Shown: one piece after another, positions 53,291 through 62,359 of the stretch
Position numbering within the stretch: position 1 is the stretch's first letter
Layout of the letters: the number at the start of each line of letters is the position of its first letter
Assembly (NCBI RefSeq): GCF_000429405.1
Contig: NZ_AUBU01000002.1
Span: 1 to 64,000, forward strand
Reading direction: 5' to 3'
Source of the DNA: Algoriphagus marincola DSM 16067
GTDB lineage: Bacteria > Bacteroidota > Bacteroidia > Cytophagales > Cyclobacteriaceae
DNA: 64,000 bases
Position numbers and translations under genes: made by a program
Notes under the pieces: model-generated
What the model was told of the DNA's origin: nothing
The model's database searches: none
Seen by the model: only the letters and a program-made list of their open reading frames with translations

Positions 53291-54001
53291 TTAGATTGAT
53301 GTGATTAGTGTGCCGACTTTCTCTCCTTCTACGAGTTTGCTGAGATTACCGGCTTTATTCATGTCAAATACAATGATAGGCAGATTGTTTTCTTGGCAAA
53401 GTGTAAAAGCCGTCATGTCCATGACATTGAGGTTTTTTTCATACACTTCGTGAAAAGAGATGGTTTGATATTTGGTGGCTGATTTATCTTTTTCAGGATC
53501 TGCTGTATATACGCCGTCTACTCGGGTGCCTTTCAAGACTACATCTGCCTCAATTTCGATAGCTCGAAGACTGGCTGTAGAGTCTGTTGTGAAATAAGGG
53601 TTACCAATCCCAGCTCCAAAGATTACGATTCTACCTTTTTCCAGGTGTCGGATTGCTCTTCTTCTAATAAAGGGTTCACACACACTTTCTACCTTGATAC
53701 CAGACATCAAGCGGGTGTAAAGTCCGGCTTGCTCCAAGGCGCTTTGCAATGCCATCGCATTGATCAGGGTGGCTAGCATTCCCATATAATCACCTTGTAC
53801 TCGGTCAATTCCGGATTTTTCAGCCTGAACCCCTCTAAAAATATTTCCTCCTCCAATGACAATGGCGATTTCCACACCCATATCTTTTACTTTTTTGATC
53901 TCAGCAGTGTATTGCTGTAGCCTATTGGGGTCAATCCCGTAGTTTTTGTCACCCATTAGGGCCTCTCCGCTGAGTTTGAGGAGGATTCTTTTGTACTTCA
54001 T
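53291..54001 (-). CDS. pyrH: UMP kinase
   Basis: 236 residues, amino-acid kinase fold. It phosphorylates UMP to UDP. The N-terminal [16 protein letters not shown] and the glycine loop [10 protein letters not shown] bind phosphates; [19 protein letters not shown] is the UMP-binding region. [15 protein letters not shown] is the conserved nucleotide loop. Confidence 0.97.
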   Translation of the reverse strand: MKYKRILLKLSGEALMGDKNYGIDPNRLQQYTAEIKKVKDMGVEIAIVIGGGNIFRGVQAEKSGIDRVQGDYMGMLATLINAMALQSALEQAGLYTRLMSGIKVESVCEPFIRRRAIRHLEKGRIVIFGAGIGNPYFTTDSTASLRAIEIEADVVLKGTRVDGVYTADPEKDKSATKYQTISFHEVYEKNLNVMDMTAFTLCQENNLPIIVFDMNKAGNLSKLVEGEKVGTLITSI

Positions 54002-54140
54002 TTTTTATTTCCCTTTGTTTTTAAAATGTCACCTCTTCTTGATGAAGCTTGATTTTCCAAACTCATTTTGCTTAAACCTTTATCTTGACCAAGCAGGCAC
54101 TGAGTTTGATTTTTTTGGACTGTTTTCAAAAATCACCGGA

Positions 54141-54148
54141 CAAATATA
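54141..54148 (-). promoter_or_regulatory. Candidate -7 box TATATTTG for pyrH-frr
   Basis: On the minus strand TATATTTG matches TAnnTTTG, about 140 nt upstream of pyrH. No TTTG is seen at the right distance, so confidence is limited. The 198-nt gap has no other features. Confidence 0.35.
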
Positions 54149-54199
54149 ATTTCTATCCCTCAGAATGCTAGTATTTTTTGAGTTTCCCGTCAGGAAGCT

Positions 54200-54694
54200 T
54201 TAGAAAGTAATCAAAACCTGGTTTTTCTCCACACTTTGTTTGAGGTTTACCTTTACCTCTGATACCACGCCATCTCCGGGAGACTTGATGATATTTTCCA
54301 TTTTCATGGCCTCAAGAATCAATACTACGTCGCCTTTCTTGACTTCATCTCCAGCCTTTACTTTCAAATCCAAAATCAGTCCTGGCATCGGTGCTTTGAT
54401 ATCCTGAACAGCCGAACCGGCTACGTCTTCCATGCCCATTTCTTCAAGCAAGAGATCAAAGCGATCTTTTAGAGATACCTCGACCAGTTTTTTATTCAGT
54501 CTGATATGAAGTGTTTTGGATTGTTTGTCAATACTCACCAATTCAGCTTCATAGGACTGATGATTTTTAATCAGATGAAACTTCCTTCCATCGATGGGTT
54601 TGATATCCCAATCGAGTGCTTTATCTGCCACGGTGATGCCCTTTTCGTTTTTTTCAACCGAAAAGGTTTTGTCATTGATGGTTGCTGAAAACAT
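54200..54694 (-). CDS. Biotin/lipoyl attachment domain protein (biotin carboxyl carrier)
   Basis: 164 residues. The C-terminal third (about 97-164) is a biotinyl domain with APMPGLILDLKVKAGDEVKKG and the biotin site EAMKMEN, where Lys131 is modified. The N-terminal part has no clear domain. Such proteins usually carry CO2 between a biotin carboxylase and a carboxyltransferase, whose genes are normally adjacent; neither is here. It is transcribed away from the M1 peptidase gene. Confidence 0.88.
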   Translation of the reverse strand: MFSATINDKTFSVEKNEKGITVADKALDWDIKPIDGRKFHLIKNHQSYEAELVSIDKQSKTLHIRLNKKLVEVSLKDRFDLLLEEMGMEDVAGSAVQDIKAPMPGLILDLKVKAGDEVKKGDVVLILEAMKMENIIKSPGDGVVSEVKVNLKQSVEKNQVLITF

Positions 54695-54758
54695 TCCTGC
54701 TAATTTAGGCCTTCAAGATTTATTTTGAGTTTTCTGAAATTTGTCAAATATCCAATAA

Positions 54759-57389
54759 ATGCACACGAAGCCAAAGAATATTTTGGGAAAGAATCTGATT
54801 TGGGTGATTTCAGGCCTATTGATCTATACCACTGCCTGTAAATCTACCCAGGATCTGCCTCCGAAAGAAGTTGTCAGCATCATAGAACCTATTCCTCAAA
54901 TAGAAAGTGATAACTCTAATTCAGATGATTCACTGAAGGCAATGCAGCTTTTAAGGCAAAAAGAGGCGGCAATTGCAAACTACCGGGCCGCAGCTACCAG
55001 AGAGTTTGATATTTTGGATACCGAACTGGATTTACGCTTTGATTATGAGCAGCAGGCTGTCATGGGTGAAGCTATTTTGACCATCACTCCCTATGCCAAA
55101 GCTCAGTCTATATTGGTTTTGGATGCAAAAGATTTTGAGCCTGGATCCATTTATTTTTCTCATGAAGGAGAGGAGACTTCCACCAATTATCGCTATGACT
55201 ACAAGCAGTTGATGATTTACCTTCCCAAGCCTGTTAGCCTAAGCGATACATTTTCTATTCGGGTAAAATATACAGCTTTTCCAGAGCGAAATTCAGGCTC
55301 GGACAACTTGGCTATTACCGACACCAAGGGTTTGTACTTTATTGATCCTTTGGATACCGTTCCGGGCAAGCCTACAATGATTTGGACTCAAGGGGAGACT
55401 GAATACAACAGTAAATGGTTTCCGACTATCGACAAACCTAATGAGCGCTTTACTCAGACCATCCATTTGACAGTGAAAGATAATCTTACAACCGTCAGCA
55501 ATGGAGAGCTGATTGCCCAAAAATCACTTGCAGATGGAATGCGCAAAGATACCTGGAGAATGGATTTGCCTCATGCTCCTTACCTTGCTGCGGTCGCGAT
55601 TGGGGAGTTTGATGTCGTGAAGAGAGACTTGGATGGCTTGCCAATCAATTACTATGTAGAAAAAGGATATGGAGCTGGGGCAGCGAGAGTATTTAAGCAT
55701 ACCCCTGAAATGATCCGCTATTTCGAAGATTTGCTTCAGGTAAAATATCCTTGGCCCAAATATGATCAGATTGTCGTGCGGGACTTTGTCTCTGGTGCGA
55801 TGGAAAATACCACAGCTTCCATTTTTATGGAAGAATTACGATTGACAGAGCGTGAAGCCATCGATTCAGAGTGGGATTACATCATTGCACATGAATTATT
55901 TCACCAATGGTTTGGAGACTTAGTGACTACAGAGTCTTGGGCTAATCTGACCCTGAATGAAGCATTTGCAAACTACAGTGAATATTTATGGAACGAGCAT
56001 AAATATGGAGATGACCTAGCCAAATTAAAGCTGATCGTCGAGATGGAAACTTATTTTCAGGAAGCTGAAACCAAGCAGGTGGATTTGATTCGCTTTGACT
56101 ATTCCGATCCTGAGGATATGTTTGATGCGCATAGTTATTCCAAAGGAGGGGTGATCCTACATATGCTTCGGAACTACCTAGGCGATGAGTTATTTTTCAG
56201 AGGACTCAATCTTTATCTTACTACTCATGCGTTCCAAAGCGTGGAAGTGCATGATTTAAGGTTGGCATTTGAAAAGGTCAGCGGAGAAGACCTGAATTGG
56301 TTTTTCAACCAGTGGTTTCTAGATAAGGGACACCCTGAGCTCAAGGTCTCCATTGATTACTCCATTCCTGAGAATCTTTTGATCACAGTAGAGCAAACAC
56401 AGGATCTTACGCTTTCCCCTCTGTATAAATTGCCTTTCGAGATCAGTTGGTACGAAGGGGAAGAGCAGAAGAGTAGGCGATTTATTTTGGAGAAAGGCTT
56501 TCAGCAGTTTGCGCTTGAAAATGAATTTCCCCTGACACAAGCCTATTTCGATGAGGGTAAAGACTTACTGACAAAGCGGAAAGGGGAGTTTTCAACTGAT
56601 CATTACGTACGGCAGTTTCAGGAATCTCAGTTGGGAATCGCGAGATATGAAGCGTTGGACAGCTTGGTGAGTAGAGTAGAGGAGGATAAGTTGAAACCTT
56701 TGTTGGCAGAAGGTCTGAAAGATCCCTTTTGGAGTATTCGGGAGTTGACGCTGAATATTCTTCAGAGCAACCCAGAATGGATATCAGAAGGAATGGAGGA
56801 ATCTATTTATACTATTGCCGATAAGGATGAAAAAAATTCCGTTCGGGCGGGAGCCATCGATGTATTAGGTTCGTTAAATGCGGACAAATACTATCCTGAT
56901 CTCAGCCGATATGTGAATGATTCATCTTTTTTGATTGTCAGTTCTGCCTTGATGGCAATGAATAATGTTTCTTCCGAGCGGCTTGATCCTGACTTGTTCG
57001 AGCGATTTGAATCGGAAACGAATTATCGGATGCTCGTACCTGTCGCAGAATACTATCTCAATGAGGATATTCAGGGTAAGGGAGATTGGTTTCGTTCCAA
57101 GCTTTCCGTGCTGAGTGGCGAAGGTTTATATTATTTTTTGGGTTATTTCAGTGAGTATTTTGTCTCCAATCCGGAAGAAGGGGCCGAGGAAGCCAAGGCC
57201 TATTTGTTGGATCAGATGCAAAATAATCCACAGGTTTTTGTCCGATTGGGAGCATTTCAAGGGCTATTGGGATTTGCTGATGATGAGACCTTGGTGAAGC
57301 AATTGCAGGAAATTGCATCGAAAGAGACGAACTCCCAGATCAAAAATTACTTTCAGTACTTCCTTCAGAGCTTTGGAGACGAAAATTAA
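54759..57389 (+). CDS. M1-family metallopeptidase (aminopeptidase N-like), lipoprotein
   Basis: 876 residues with lipobox IYTTAC (Cys27), so envelope-anchored. The N-terminal beta domain is followed by the thermolysin-like catalytic domain: exopeptidase motif GAMENTTA, zinc motif H378-E-L-F-H382, and second zinc ligand E401 (LTLNEAFANYSEYLW). The C-terminal part (about 600-870) is helical repeats of HEAT type. It removes N-terminal residues from peptides, probably for nutrition. Confidence 0.93.
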   Translation: MHTKPKNILGKNLIWVISGLLIYTTACKSTQDLPPKEVVSIIEPIPQIESDNSNSDDSLKAMQLLRQKEAAIANYRAAATREFDILDTELDLRFDYEQQAVMGEAILTITPYAKAQSILVLDAKDFEPGSIYFSHEGEETSTNYRYDYKQLMIYLPKPVSLSDTFSIRVKYTAFPERNSGSDNLAITDTKGLYFIDPLDTVPGKPTMIWTQGETEYNSKWFPTIDKPNERFTQTIHLTVKDNLTTVSNGELIAQKSLADGMRKDTWRMDLPHAPYLAAVAIGEFDVVKRDLDGLPINYYVEKGYGAGAARVFKHTPEMIRYFEDLLQVKYPWPKYDQIVVRDFVSGAMENTTASIFMEELRLTEREAIDSEWDYIIAHELFHQWFGDLVTTESWANLTLNEAFANYSEYLWNEHKYGDDLAKLKLIVEMETYFQEAETKQVDLIRFDYSDPEDMFDAHSYSKGGVILHMLRNYLGDELFFRGLNLYLTTHAFQSVEVHDLRLAFEKVSGEDLNWFFNQWFLDKGHPELKVSIDYSIPENLLITVEQTQDLTLSPLYKLPFEISWYEGEEQKSRRFILEKGFQQFALENEFPLTQAYFDEGKDLLTKRKGEFSTDHYVRQFQESQLGIARYEALDSLVSRVEEDKLKPLLAEGLKDPFWSIRELTLNILQSNPEWISEGMEESIYTIADKDEKNSVRAGAIDVLGSLNADKYYPDLSRYVNDSSFLIVSSALMAMNNVSSERLDPDLFERFESETNYRMLVPVAEYYLNEDIQGKGDWFRSKLSVLSGEGLYYFLGYFSEYFVSNPEEGAEEAKAYLLDQMQNNPQVFVRLGAFQGLLGFADDETLVKQLQEIASKETNSQIKNYFQYFLQSFGDEN

Positions 57390-57453
57390 ATCATTGATTT
57401 TAAGCGAATTAAAACTTATTTCAATAAAATATTCGGAAAAATATTTTGTATGC

Positions 57454-57484
57454 TTTGAAACTTTGTGAAAAGCCTATAATTTTG
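57454..57484 (+). promoter_or_regulatory. Promoter of the tRNA-Tyr-Gly-Thr-tuf transcript
   Basis: TTTG at 57454-57457 and TAATTTTG at 57477-57484 are 19 nt apart, a full match to the Bacteroidota housekeeping promoter (TTTG, 19-23 nt, TAnnTTTG). Transcription would start near 57491, about 40 nt before tRNA-Tyr. A TTATGAC / GTCATAA inverted repeat (57492-57513) is at the start of the transcript. Confidence 0.8.
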
Positions 57485-57532
57485 CCATCCGTTATGACGA
57501 ATAGCGGTCATAATTTACTGAAAAGCAGACAA

Positions 57533-57615
57533 GGGGGAATACCAAAGCGGCCAACTGGGACGGACTGTAAATCCGTTGACTTATGTCTTCACAGGTTCGA
57601 ATCCTGTTTCCCCCA
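57533..57615 (+). tRNA. tRNA-Tyr (anticodon GTA)
   Basis: 83 nt with a long variable arm, as expected for tRNA-Tyr. Acceptor GGGGGAA (57533-57539) pairs with TTCCCCC (57608-57614). The anticodon loop is CTGTAAA, and the T arm is ACAGGTTCGAATCCTGT. Confidence 0.95.
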
Positions 57616-57690
57616 CATTGCCGAATTGTAAAATTTTTTCCTAGTTTTGCAGGGCAAAAAAGTAGAGGAAGTATTCTCTAAAGATTAAAA

Positions 57691-57763
57691 GCGGGAGTAG
57701 CTCAGTTGGTAGAGCGGCAGCCTTCCAAGCTGCAGGTCGCGGGTTCGAGCCTCGTCTCCCGCT
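57691..57763 (+). tRNA. tRNA-Gly (anticodon TCC)
   Basis: 73 nt. Acceptor GCGGGAG pairs with CTCCCGC; anticodon loop CTTCCAA; T arm GCGGGTTCGAGCCTCGT. D arm GCTCAGTTGGTAGAGC. Confidence 0.95.
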
Positions 57764-57795
57764 CAATGCCTTTCTGAGGAGGGCATCGGGTAAAA

Positions 57796-57867
57796 GCCGA
57801 CGTAGCTCAGGGGTAGAGTACTTCCTTGGTAAGGAAGGGGTCACGGGTTCAAATCCCGTCGTTGGCT
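57796..57867 (+). tRNA. tRNA-Thr (anticodon GGT)
   Basis: 72 nt. Acceptor GCCGACG pairs with CGTTGGC (one G-U); anticodon loop TTGGTAA; T arm ACGGGTTCAAATCCCGT. It lies 59 nt before tuf. Confidence 0.95.
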
Positions 57868-57926
57868 CTTAACGGCTTATAATTAAACTAAACATATCTT
57901 TAAACTTAAACTGAGGATTTTCAAGC

Positions 57927-59114
57927 ATGGCAAAAGCAACATTCGACCGTTCCAAGCCGCACGTAAATATCGGTACGATTGGACACGTGGACCATGGGAA
58001 AACTACATTGACTGCAGCTATCACTACAGTGTTGGCTAAGCAGGGTCTTTCCGAACTACGAGATTTCTCTTCTATCGACAACGCGCCAGAAGAAAAAGAA
58101 AGAGGTATTACTATCAACACCTCTCACGTAGAGTATCAAACAGCAAACAGACACTATGCACACGTAGACTGTCCAGGTCACGCTGACTATGTGAAAAACA
58201 TGGTTACAGGTGCCGCTCAAATGGACGGAGCTATCCTAGTGGTAGCAGCTACAGACGGACCAATGCCACAAACTCGTGAGCACATCCTTTTGGCTCGTCA
58301 GGTAGGTGTACCTGCTCTAGTTGTATTCCTTAACAAAGTTGACATGGTTGACGATGAGGAACTTCTTGAGCTAGTAGAAATGGAAGTTAGAGAATTGCTT
58401 TCTTTCTACGAATTCGACGGTGATAATATTCCAGTTATTCAAGGTTCTGCTCTTGGAGCATTGAACGGAGAAGAGAAGTGGGTTAATACAGTAATGGAAT
58501 TGATGGATGCGGTTGATAACCACATTCCACTTCCAGAGCGTTTGACTGACAAAGATTTCTTGATGCCTGTAGAGGACGTATTCTCTATCACAGGTCGTGG
58601 TACTGTAGCTACCGGACGTATCGAAAGAGGTGTAATCAACTCTGGTGATCCAGTTGATATCATCGGTATGGGTGCAGAAGGATTGAAGTCTACTGTTACT
58701 GGTGTTGAGATGTTCCGTAAGATTTTGGACAGAGGTGAAGCTGGAGATAACGTAGGTCTATTGCTTAGAGGTATTGAAAAAGCGCAAATCAAGCGTGGTA
58801 TGATTATCTGTAAGCCAGGATCTGTAACTCCACACGCTCACTTCAAGGCTGAGGTTTACGTTCTTTCAAAAGAAGAAGGTGGACGTCACACTCCATTCTT
58901 CAACAAGTACCGTCCACAGTTCTACTTGAGAACTACTGACGTAACTGGAGAGATCAAACTTCCAGAAAACGTTGAAATGGTAATGCCTGGTGACAACGTA
59001 ACGATCGAAGTTAACTTGCTTAACGCAGTTGCTTTGGAGAAAGGTCTTCGATTTGCGATCCGTGAAGGTGGTCGTACAGTAGGAGCCGGTCAGGTTACTG
59101 AAATCCTAGACTAA
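57927..59114 (+). CDS. tuf: Elongation factor Tu
   Basis: 395 residues. It carries aminoacyl-tRNA to the ribosome with GTP. G motifs are all present: GHVDHGKTT near 19-27, DCPGHADY, and NKVDMVD; switch 1 has [16 protein letters not shown]. Domains II and III follow ([38 protein letters not shown]). No promoter of its own is evident; it is likely transcribed with the three upstream tRNAs. Confidence 0.99.
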   Translation: MAKATFDRSKPHVNIGTIGHVDHGKTTLTAAITTVLAKQGLSELRDFSSIDNAPEEKERGITINTSHVEYQTANRHYAHVDCPGHADYVKNMVTGAAQMDGAILVVAATDGPMPQTREHILLARQVGVPALVVFLNKVDMVDDEELLELVEMEVRELLSFYEFDGDNIPVIQGSALGALNGEEKWVNTVMELMDAVDNHIPLPERLTDKDFLMPVEDVFSITGRGTVATGRIERGVINSGDPVDIIGMGAEGLKSTVTGVEMFRKILDRGEAGDNVGLLLRGIEKAQIKRGMIICKPGSVTPHAHFKAEVYVLSKEEGGRHTPFFNKYRPQFYLRTTDVTGEIKLPENVEMVMPGDNVTIEVNLLNAVALEKGLRFAIREGGRTVGAGQVTEILD

Positions 59115-59135
59115 TACATATTATACTTAATTAAC

Positions 59136-59170
59136 AATGCGATCCTAAAGTTTTTTGGGATCGCATTTGT
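59136..59170 (+). terminator. Intrinsic terminator after tuf
   Basis: AATGCGATCC (59136-59145) pairs with GGATCGCATT (59158-59167) and is followed by TGTTTCTT. The 3' end of the stem contains the TTTG of the next promoter. Confidence 0.85.
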
Positions 59171-59197
59171 TTCTTAAGGCACTTATATCTAATTTTG
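59166..59197 (+). promoter_or_regulatory. Promoter of the tRNA-Trp-secE-nusG-rplKAJL-rpoB transcript
   Basis: TTTG at 59166-59169 and TAATTTTG at 59190-59197 are 20 nt apart, a full match to TTTG / TAnnTTTG. The -7 box is identical to that of the tRNA-Tyr promoter. Expected start near 59204, about 22 nt before tRNA-Trp. Confidence 0.8.
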
Positions 59198-59225
59198 CGT
59201 TCCCGTTTGGAGAGCGATCAAACAC

Positions 59226-59296
59226 ACGGGCATAGTTCAATGGCAGAATAGCGGTCTCCAAAACCGTTGATGGGAGTTCGAATCTCTCTGCCCGTG
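59226..59296 (+). tRNA. tRNA-Trp (anticodon CCA)
   Basis: 71 nt. Acceptor ACGGGCA pairs with TGCCCGT; anticodon loop CTCCAAA; T arm GGGAGTTCGAATCTCTC. The location just before secE is conserved in many bacteria. Confidence 0.95.
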
Positions 59297-59313
59297 CTAG
59301 CAAGCGAATCAAT

Positions 59314-59502
59314 ATGAATTTAAAAAACTTTGTCCTCGAGTCTTACGACGAAATGAAGAACAAGGTCACCTGGCCGAAGTACTCATTTCTCCAGAATTCT
59401 GCCGTATTGGTATTGGTAGCGTCACTGATCTTTGCACTGTTTATTGGTGGAGTGGATCTAGGATTCGAAAATATCATGACATGGTTTTATGATTTGTTTT
59501 AA
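59314..59502 (+). CDS. secE: Preprotein translocase subunit SecE
   Basis: 62 residues, the short single-span form. ESYDEMKNKVTWPKYSFLQNS is the conserved amphipathic helix before the membrane span (AVLVLVASLIFALFIGGVDLG). It clamps SecY in the translocon. It lies 17 nt after tRNA-Trp. Confidence 0.96.
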   Translation: MNLKNFVLESYDEMKNKVTWPKYSFLQNSAVLVLVASLIFALFIGGVDLGFENIMTWFYDLF

Positions 59503-59520
59503 TTGAATTGAAATTACAGC

Positions 59521-60078
59521 ATGGCCGAACATAAGTGGTACGTACTCAGAGTAGTAGCAGGACAGGAAAAAAAAGCAAAGACTTACCTTGACAATGAAAT
59601 TGTCAGGCAAAAGTTGGATGAATTTATTCCAGATGTTCTGATTCCTTCTGAGAAAGTATATGAAATGCGAAATGGCAAAAAGCGAGTCCGAGAGAAGAAC
59701 TTCTTTCCGGGCTATGTGCTTGTCAACGCAGATCTATCGAATGGAGAGGCCAATCACGTAATAACGAGTATTCCGGGAGTAATCGGGTTTCTTGGATCAA
59801 GCCAGGGGGGAGCTTCCAAAACCCCTGAACCATTACGCCAATCAGAAATCAACCGCATCTTAGGAAAGGTTGAGGAGATTGACGAGTTTGCCGAGAAGCT
59901 GGATACACCATTTATAGTCGGAGAGTCCGTAAAAGTAATGGATGGACCCTTCAGTGGATTTACCGGGACGATTGAGGAGATATTTGATGACAAGAAGAAA
60001 TTGAATGTTATGGTCAAGATCTTCGGACGAAATACTCCTGTTGAATTAAACTTTATACAAGTAGAAAAACAAGACTAA
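59521..60078 (+). CDS. nusG: Transcription termination/antitermination protein NusG
   Basis: 185 residues. The N-terminal NGN domain begins [19 protein letters not shown] and has [13 protein letters not shown]; the C-terminal KOW domain is [22 protein letters not shown]. It binds RNA polymerase and links it to ribosomes or Rho. Confidence 0.98.
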   Translation: MAEHKWYVLRVVAGQEKKAKTYLDNEIVRQKLDEFIPDVLIPSEKVYEMRNGKKRVREKNFFPGYVLVNADLSNGEANHVITSIPGVIGFLGSSQGGASKTPEPLRQSEINRILGKVEEIDEFAEKLDTPFIVGESVKVMDGPFSGFTGTIEEIFDDKKKLNVMVKIFGRNTPVELNFIQVEKQD

Positions 60079-60081
60079 GCA

Positions 60082-60525
60082 ATGGCTAAGGAAATCACTG
60101 GTTATTTAAAACTGCAAGTGAAAGGTGGCCAGGCTAACCCGTCGCCTCCAGTAGGTCCAGCTCTTGGTTCCAAGGGTCTGAACATCATGGAGTTCTGTAA
60201 GCAATTCAATGCACGTACCCAAGACAAAATGGGTCAAACGTGTCCTGTATTGATTACAATCTACTCGGATAAGTCTTTCGATTTTGTTGTAAAAACTCCA
60301 CCAGCAGCAAACCTGCTTTTGGAAGCAGCAAAAATCAAAGGAGGATCTGCAGAGCCTAACCGTAAGAAGGTAGGATCTGTTACCTGGGATCAGGTAAAGG
60401 AGATAGCGGAGGTGAAAATGCCTGACTTAAATGCTTTCAAAGTGGAGTCTGCCATGCGAATGGTAGCAGGAACTGCACGTAGTATGGGTATCACAGTATC
60501 TGGAAAAGCCCCTTGGGAAGAATAA
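60082..60525 (+). CDS. rplK: 50S ribosomal protein L11
   Basis: 147 residues. [20 protein letters not shown] and the C-terminal rRNA-binding part ([24 protein letters not shown]) are diagnostic. It forms the GTPase-associated stalk base. It starts 3 nt after nusG. Confidence 0.99.
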   Translation: MAKEITGYLKLQVKGGQANPSPPVGPALGSKGLNIMEFCKQFNARTQDKMGQTCPVLITIYSDKSFDFVVKTPPAANLLLEAAKIKGGSAEPNRKKVGSVTWDQVKEIAEVKMPDLNAFKVESAMRMVAGTARSMGITVSGKAPWEE

Positions 60526-60535
60526 TTATACAACT

Positions 60536-61234
60536 ATGGCTAAGTTAACAAAAAAGCAAAAAGAAGCTCTTTCTAAGTACGACCCAAGCCAAGTGTACTC
60601 CCTGGAGGCCGCTTCTACGATCGTAAAAGAGATTACTAACACAAAATTTGACGCATCTGTGGATGTGGATGTACGCCTTGGTGTAGATCCTCGTAAAGCA
60701 GATCAAATGGTCAGAGGTGTAGTAGCTCTACCTCATGGTACTGGTAAAGACACCAAAGTATTGGTTCTTTGTACACCGGACAAAGAGGAAGAGGCGAAAG
60801 AAGCAGGCGCAGACTACGTTGGATTGGACGACTACATTGCTAAGATCGAAGGTGGGTGGACTGACATTGATGTCATTATCACTATGCCTAACGTAATGGC
60901 AAAAGTAGGTAGACTAGGTAGAGTGTTGGGTCCTCGAGGCCTAATGCCAAACCCTAAAGCAGGAACAGTAACCTTAGAAGTGGGTAAAGCTGTAAAAGAG
61001 GTGAAGGCTGGTAAGATTGATTTCAAGGTAGATAAGTTTGGAATTATTCACGCAAGCGTAGGAAAAGTATCTTTTACCCCTGAGAAAATTCAGGAGAACG
61101 TAAATGAACTTATCCAAACCATCTCCAAGCTGAAACCAGCTTCCGCAAAGGGAACTTATTTTAGAAGTATTCATCTATCCAGTACGATGTCTCCGGGTAT
61201 CAAACTAGACAAGGGTAGTTTTCAAGGTATCTAA
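60536..61234 (+). CDS. rplA: 50S ribosomal protein L1
   Basis: 232 residues. [32 protein letters not shown] and [16 protein letters not shown] are family signatures, as is [19 protein letters not shown]. It shapes the E-site stalk and in many bacteria represses its own mRNA. 10 nt after rplK. Confidence 0.99.
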   Translation: MAKLTKKQKEALSKYDPSQVYSLEAASTIVKEITNTKFDASVDVDVRLGVDPRKADQMVRGVVALPHGTGKDTKVLVLCTPDKEEEAKEAGADYVGLDDYIAKIEGGWTDIDVIITMPNVMAKVGRLGRVLGPRGLMPNPKAGTVTLEVGKAVKEVKAGKIDFKVDKFGIIHASVGKVSFTPEKIQENVNELIQTISKLKPASAKGTYFRSIHLSSTMSPGIKLDKGSFQGI

Positions 61235-61237
61235 ATC

Positions 61238-61777
61238 ATGACTAGAGAAGAGAAAAAAGAAATAATCGACGGTCTTACCGAGAAATTCAGAGAAAACCCT
61301 TTCTTCTATGTTACAGATGCTTCCGGGTTTACTGTAGCACAGGTGAATGCTTTCCGACGTACATGCTTTGAAAAAGGAGTGGAGTACAAAGTGTACAAAA
61401 ACACCTTGATCAAAAAAGCATTGGAGAATCTCGATGCAGATTTCTCTCAGTTGGATGATACATTGAAAGGTTTCTCTGGTATTATTTTCTCCAAAGAGAT
61501 CAGCAATTTACCGGCGAAAGTTTTACTTGACTTCCGTAAGAAGTTAGGTAAAAAAGAAACCAGACCAGTATTCAAAGGAGCTTCCATCGATTCAGATGTA
61601 ATCGTAGGTGAAGCAAATCTTGAAATGCTGTCCAACCTTAAATCTAAGCAAGAATTGCTTGGAGACCTTTTGGGTCTGTTGCAATCTCCTGCTATGAACT
61701 TGATCTCCGCACTTCAGAGTGGTCAAAACAACCTAGGAGGTGTTTTGAAGGCTTTGGAAGAAAGAGGCGAGCAGTAA
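61238..61777 (+). CDS. rplJ: 50S ribosomal protein L10
   Basis: 179 residues. The N-terminal domain has FFYVTDASGFTVAQVNAFRR and VYKNTLIKKAL; the C-terminal helix (from about 140) carries L7/L12 dimers. It begins 3 nt after rplA, so no separate leader is present. Confidence 0.98.
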   Translation: MTREEKKEIIDGLTEKFRENPFFYVTDASGFTVAQVNAFRRTCFEKGVEYKVYKNTLIKKALENLDADFSQLDDTLKGFSGIIFSKEISNLPAKVLLDFRKKLGKKETRPVFKGASIDSDVIVGEANLEMLSNLKSKQELLGDLLGLLQSPAMNLISALQSGQNNLGGVLKALEERGEQ

Positions 61778-61820
61778 AAATTCACACATTTAACAACGAA
61801 AATTTAAACTTTACAATAAA

Positions 61821-62204
61821 ATGGCAGATCTAACACAACTTGCAGATCAGTTGGTTAACTTGACTGTAAAAGAGGTTAAAGAATTGACAGATATCCTTAA
61901 GGATCAGTATGGTATCGAGCCTGCAGCTGCAGCTGTAGCAGTAGCTGGACCAGCTGCTAGTGGTGCTGATGGTGGCGCTGCAGAAGAAGAGAAAACTTCT
62001 TTTGACGTGGTATTGAAGGCAGCCGGTGGTCAGAAGCTTGCAGTAGTTAAGCTTGTGAAAGAATTGACTGGTCTTGGATTGAAAGATGCAAAGGAATTGG
62101 TTGACTCCGCTCCTAAAGCATTGAAAGAAGGTATCGCTAAAGACGAAGCTGAGGCTTTGAAGAAGTCTCTTGAAGAAGCTGGTGCTGAAGTAGAGATCAA
62201 ATAA
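61821..62204 (+). CDS. rplL: 50S ribosomal protein L7/L12
   Basis: 127 residues. The N-terminal dimer domain is followed by an Ala/Gly-rich hinge (about 32-55) and the C-terminal factor-binding domain [20 protein letters not shown], with [20 protein letters not shown]. It recruits translation GTPases. Confidence 0.99.
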   Translation: MADLTQLADQLVNLTVKEVKELTDILKDQYGIEPAAAAVAVAGPAASGADGGAAEEEKTSFDVVLKAAGGQKLAVVKLVKELTGLGLKDAKELVDSAPKALKEGIAKDEAEALKKSLEEAGAEVEIK

Positions 62205-62242
62205 TTTGGCAAAACCTGAACCCTTGGTTTAGGTATTGCCCT

Positions 62243-62270
62243 AAGACCTGACTAAAATAAGTCAGGTCTT
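62243..62270 (+). terminator. Hairpin between rplL and rpoB (probable attenuator)
   Basis: AAGACCTGACT (62243-62253) pairs perfectly with AGTCAGGTCTT (62260-62270) around a 6-nt loop, followed by TTCC. A partial terminator in this place is known in other bacteria and keeps polymerase genes below ribosomal protein levels. No promoter is evident in the following 90 nt. Confidence 0.75.
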
Positions 62271-62359
62271 TTCCTGTTTATGCACAGGGTAAAAATTGCA
62301 TTATTCCAAGCGATAATTGTCGCATTCCTTTATTAAATATCACTAAAACACACACTACC

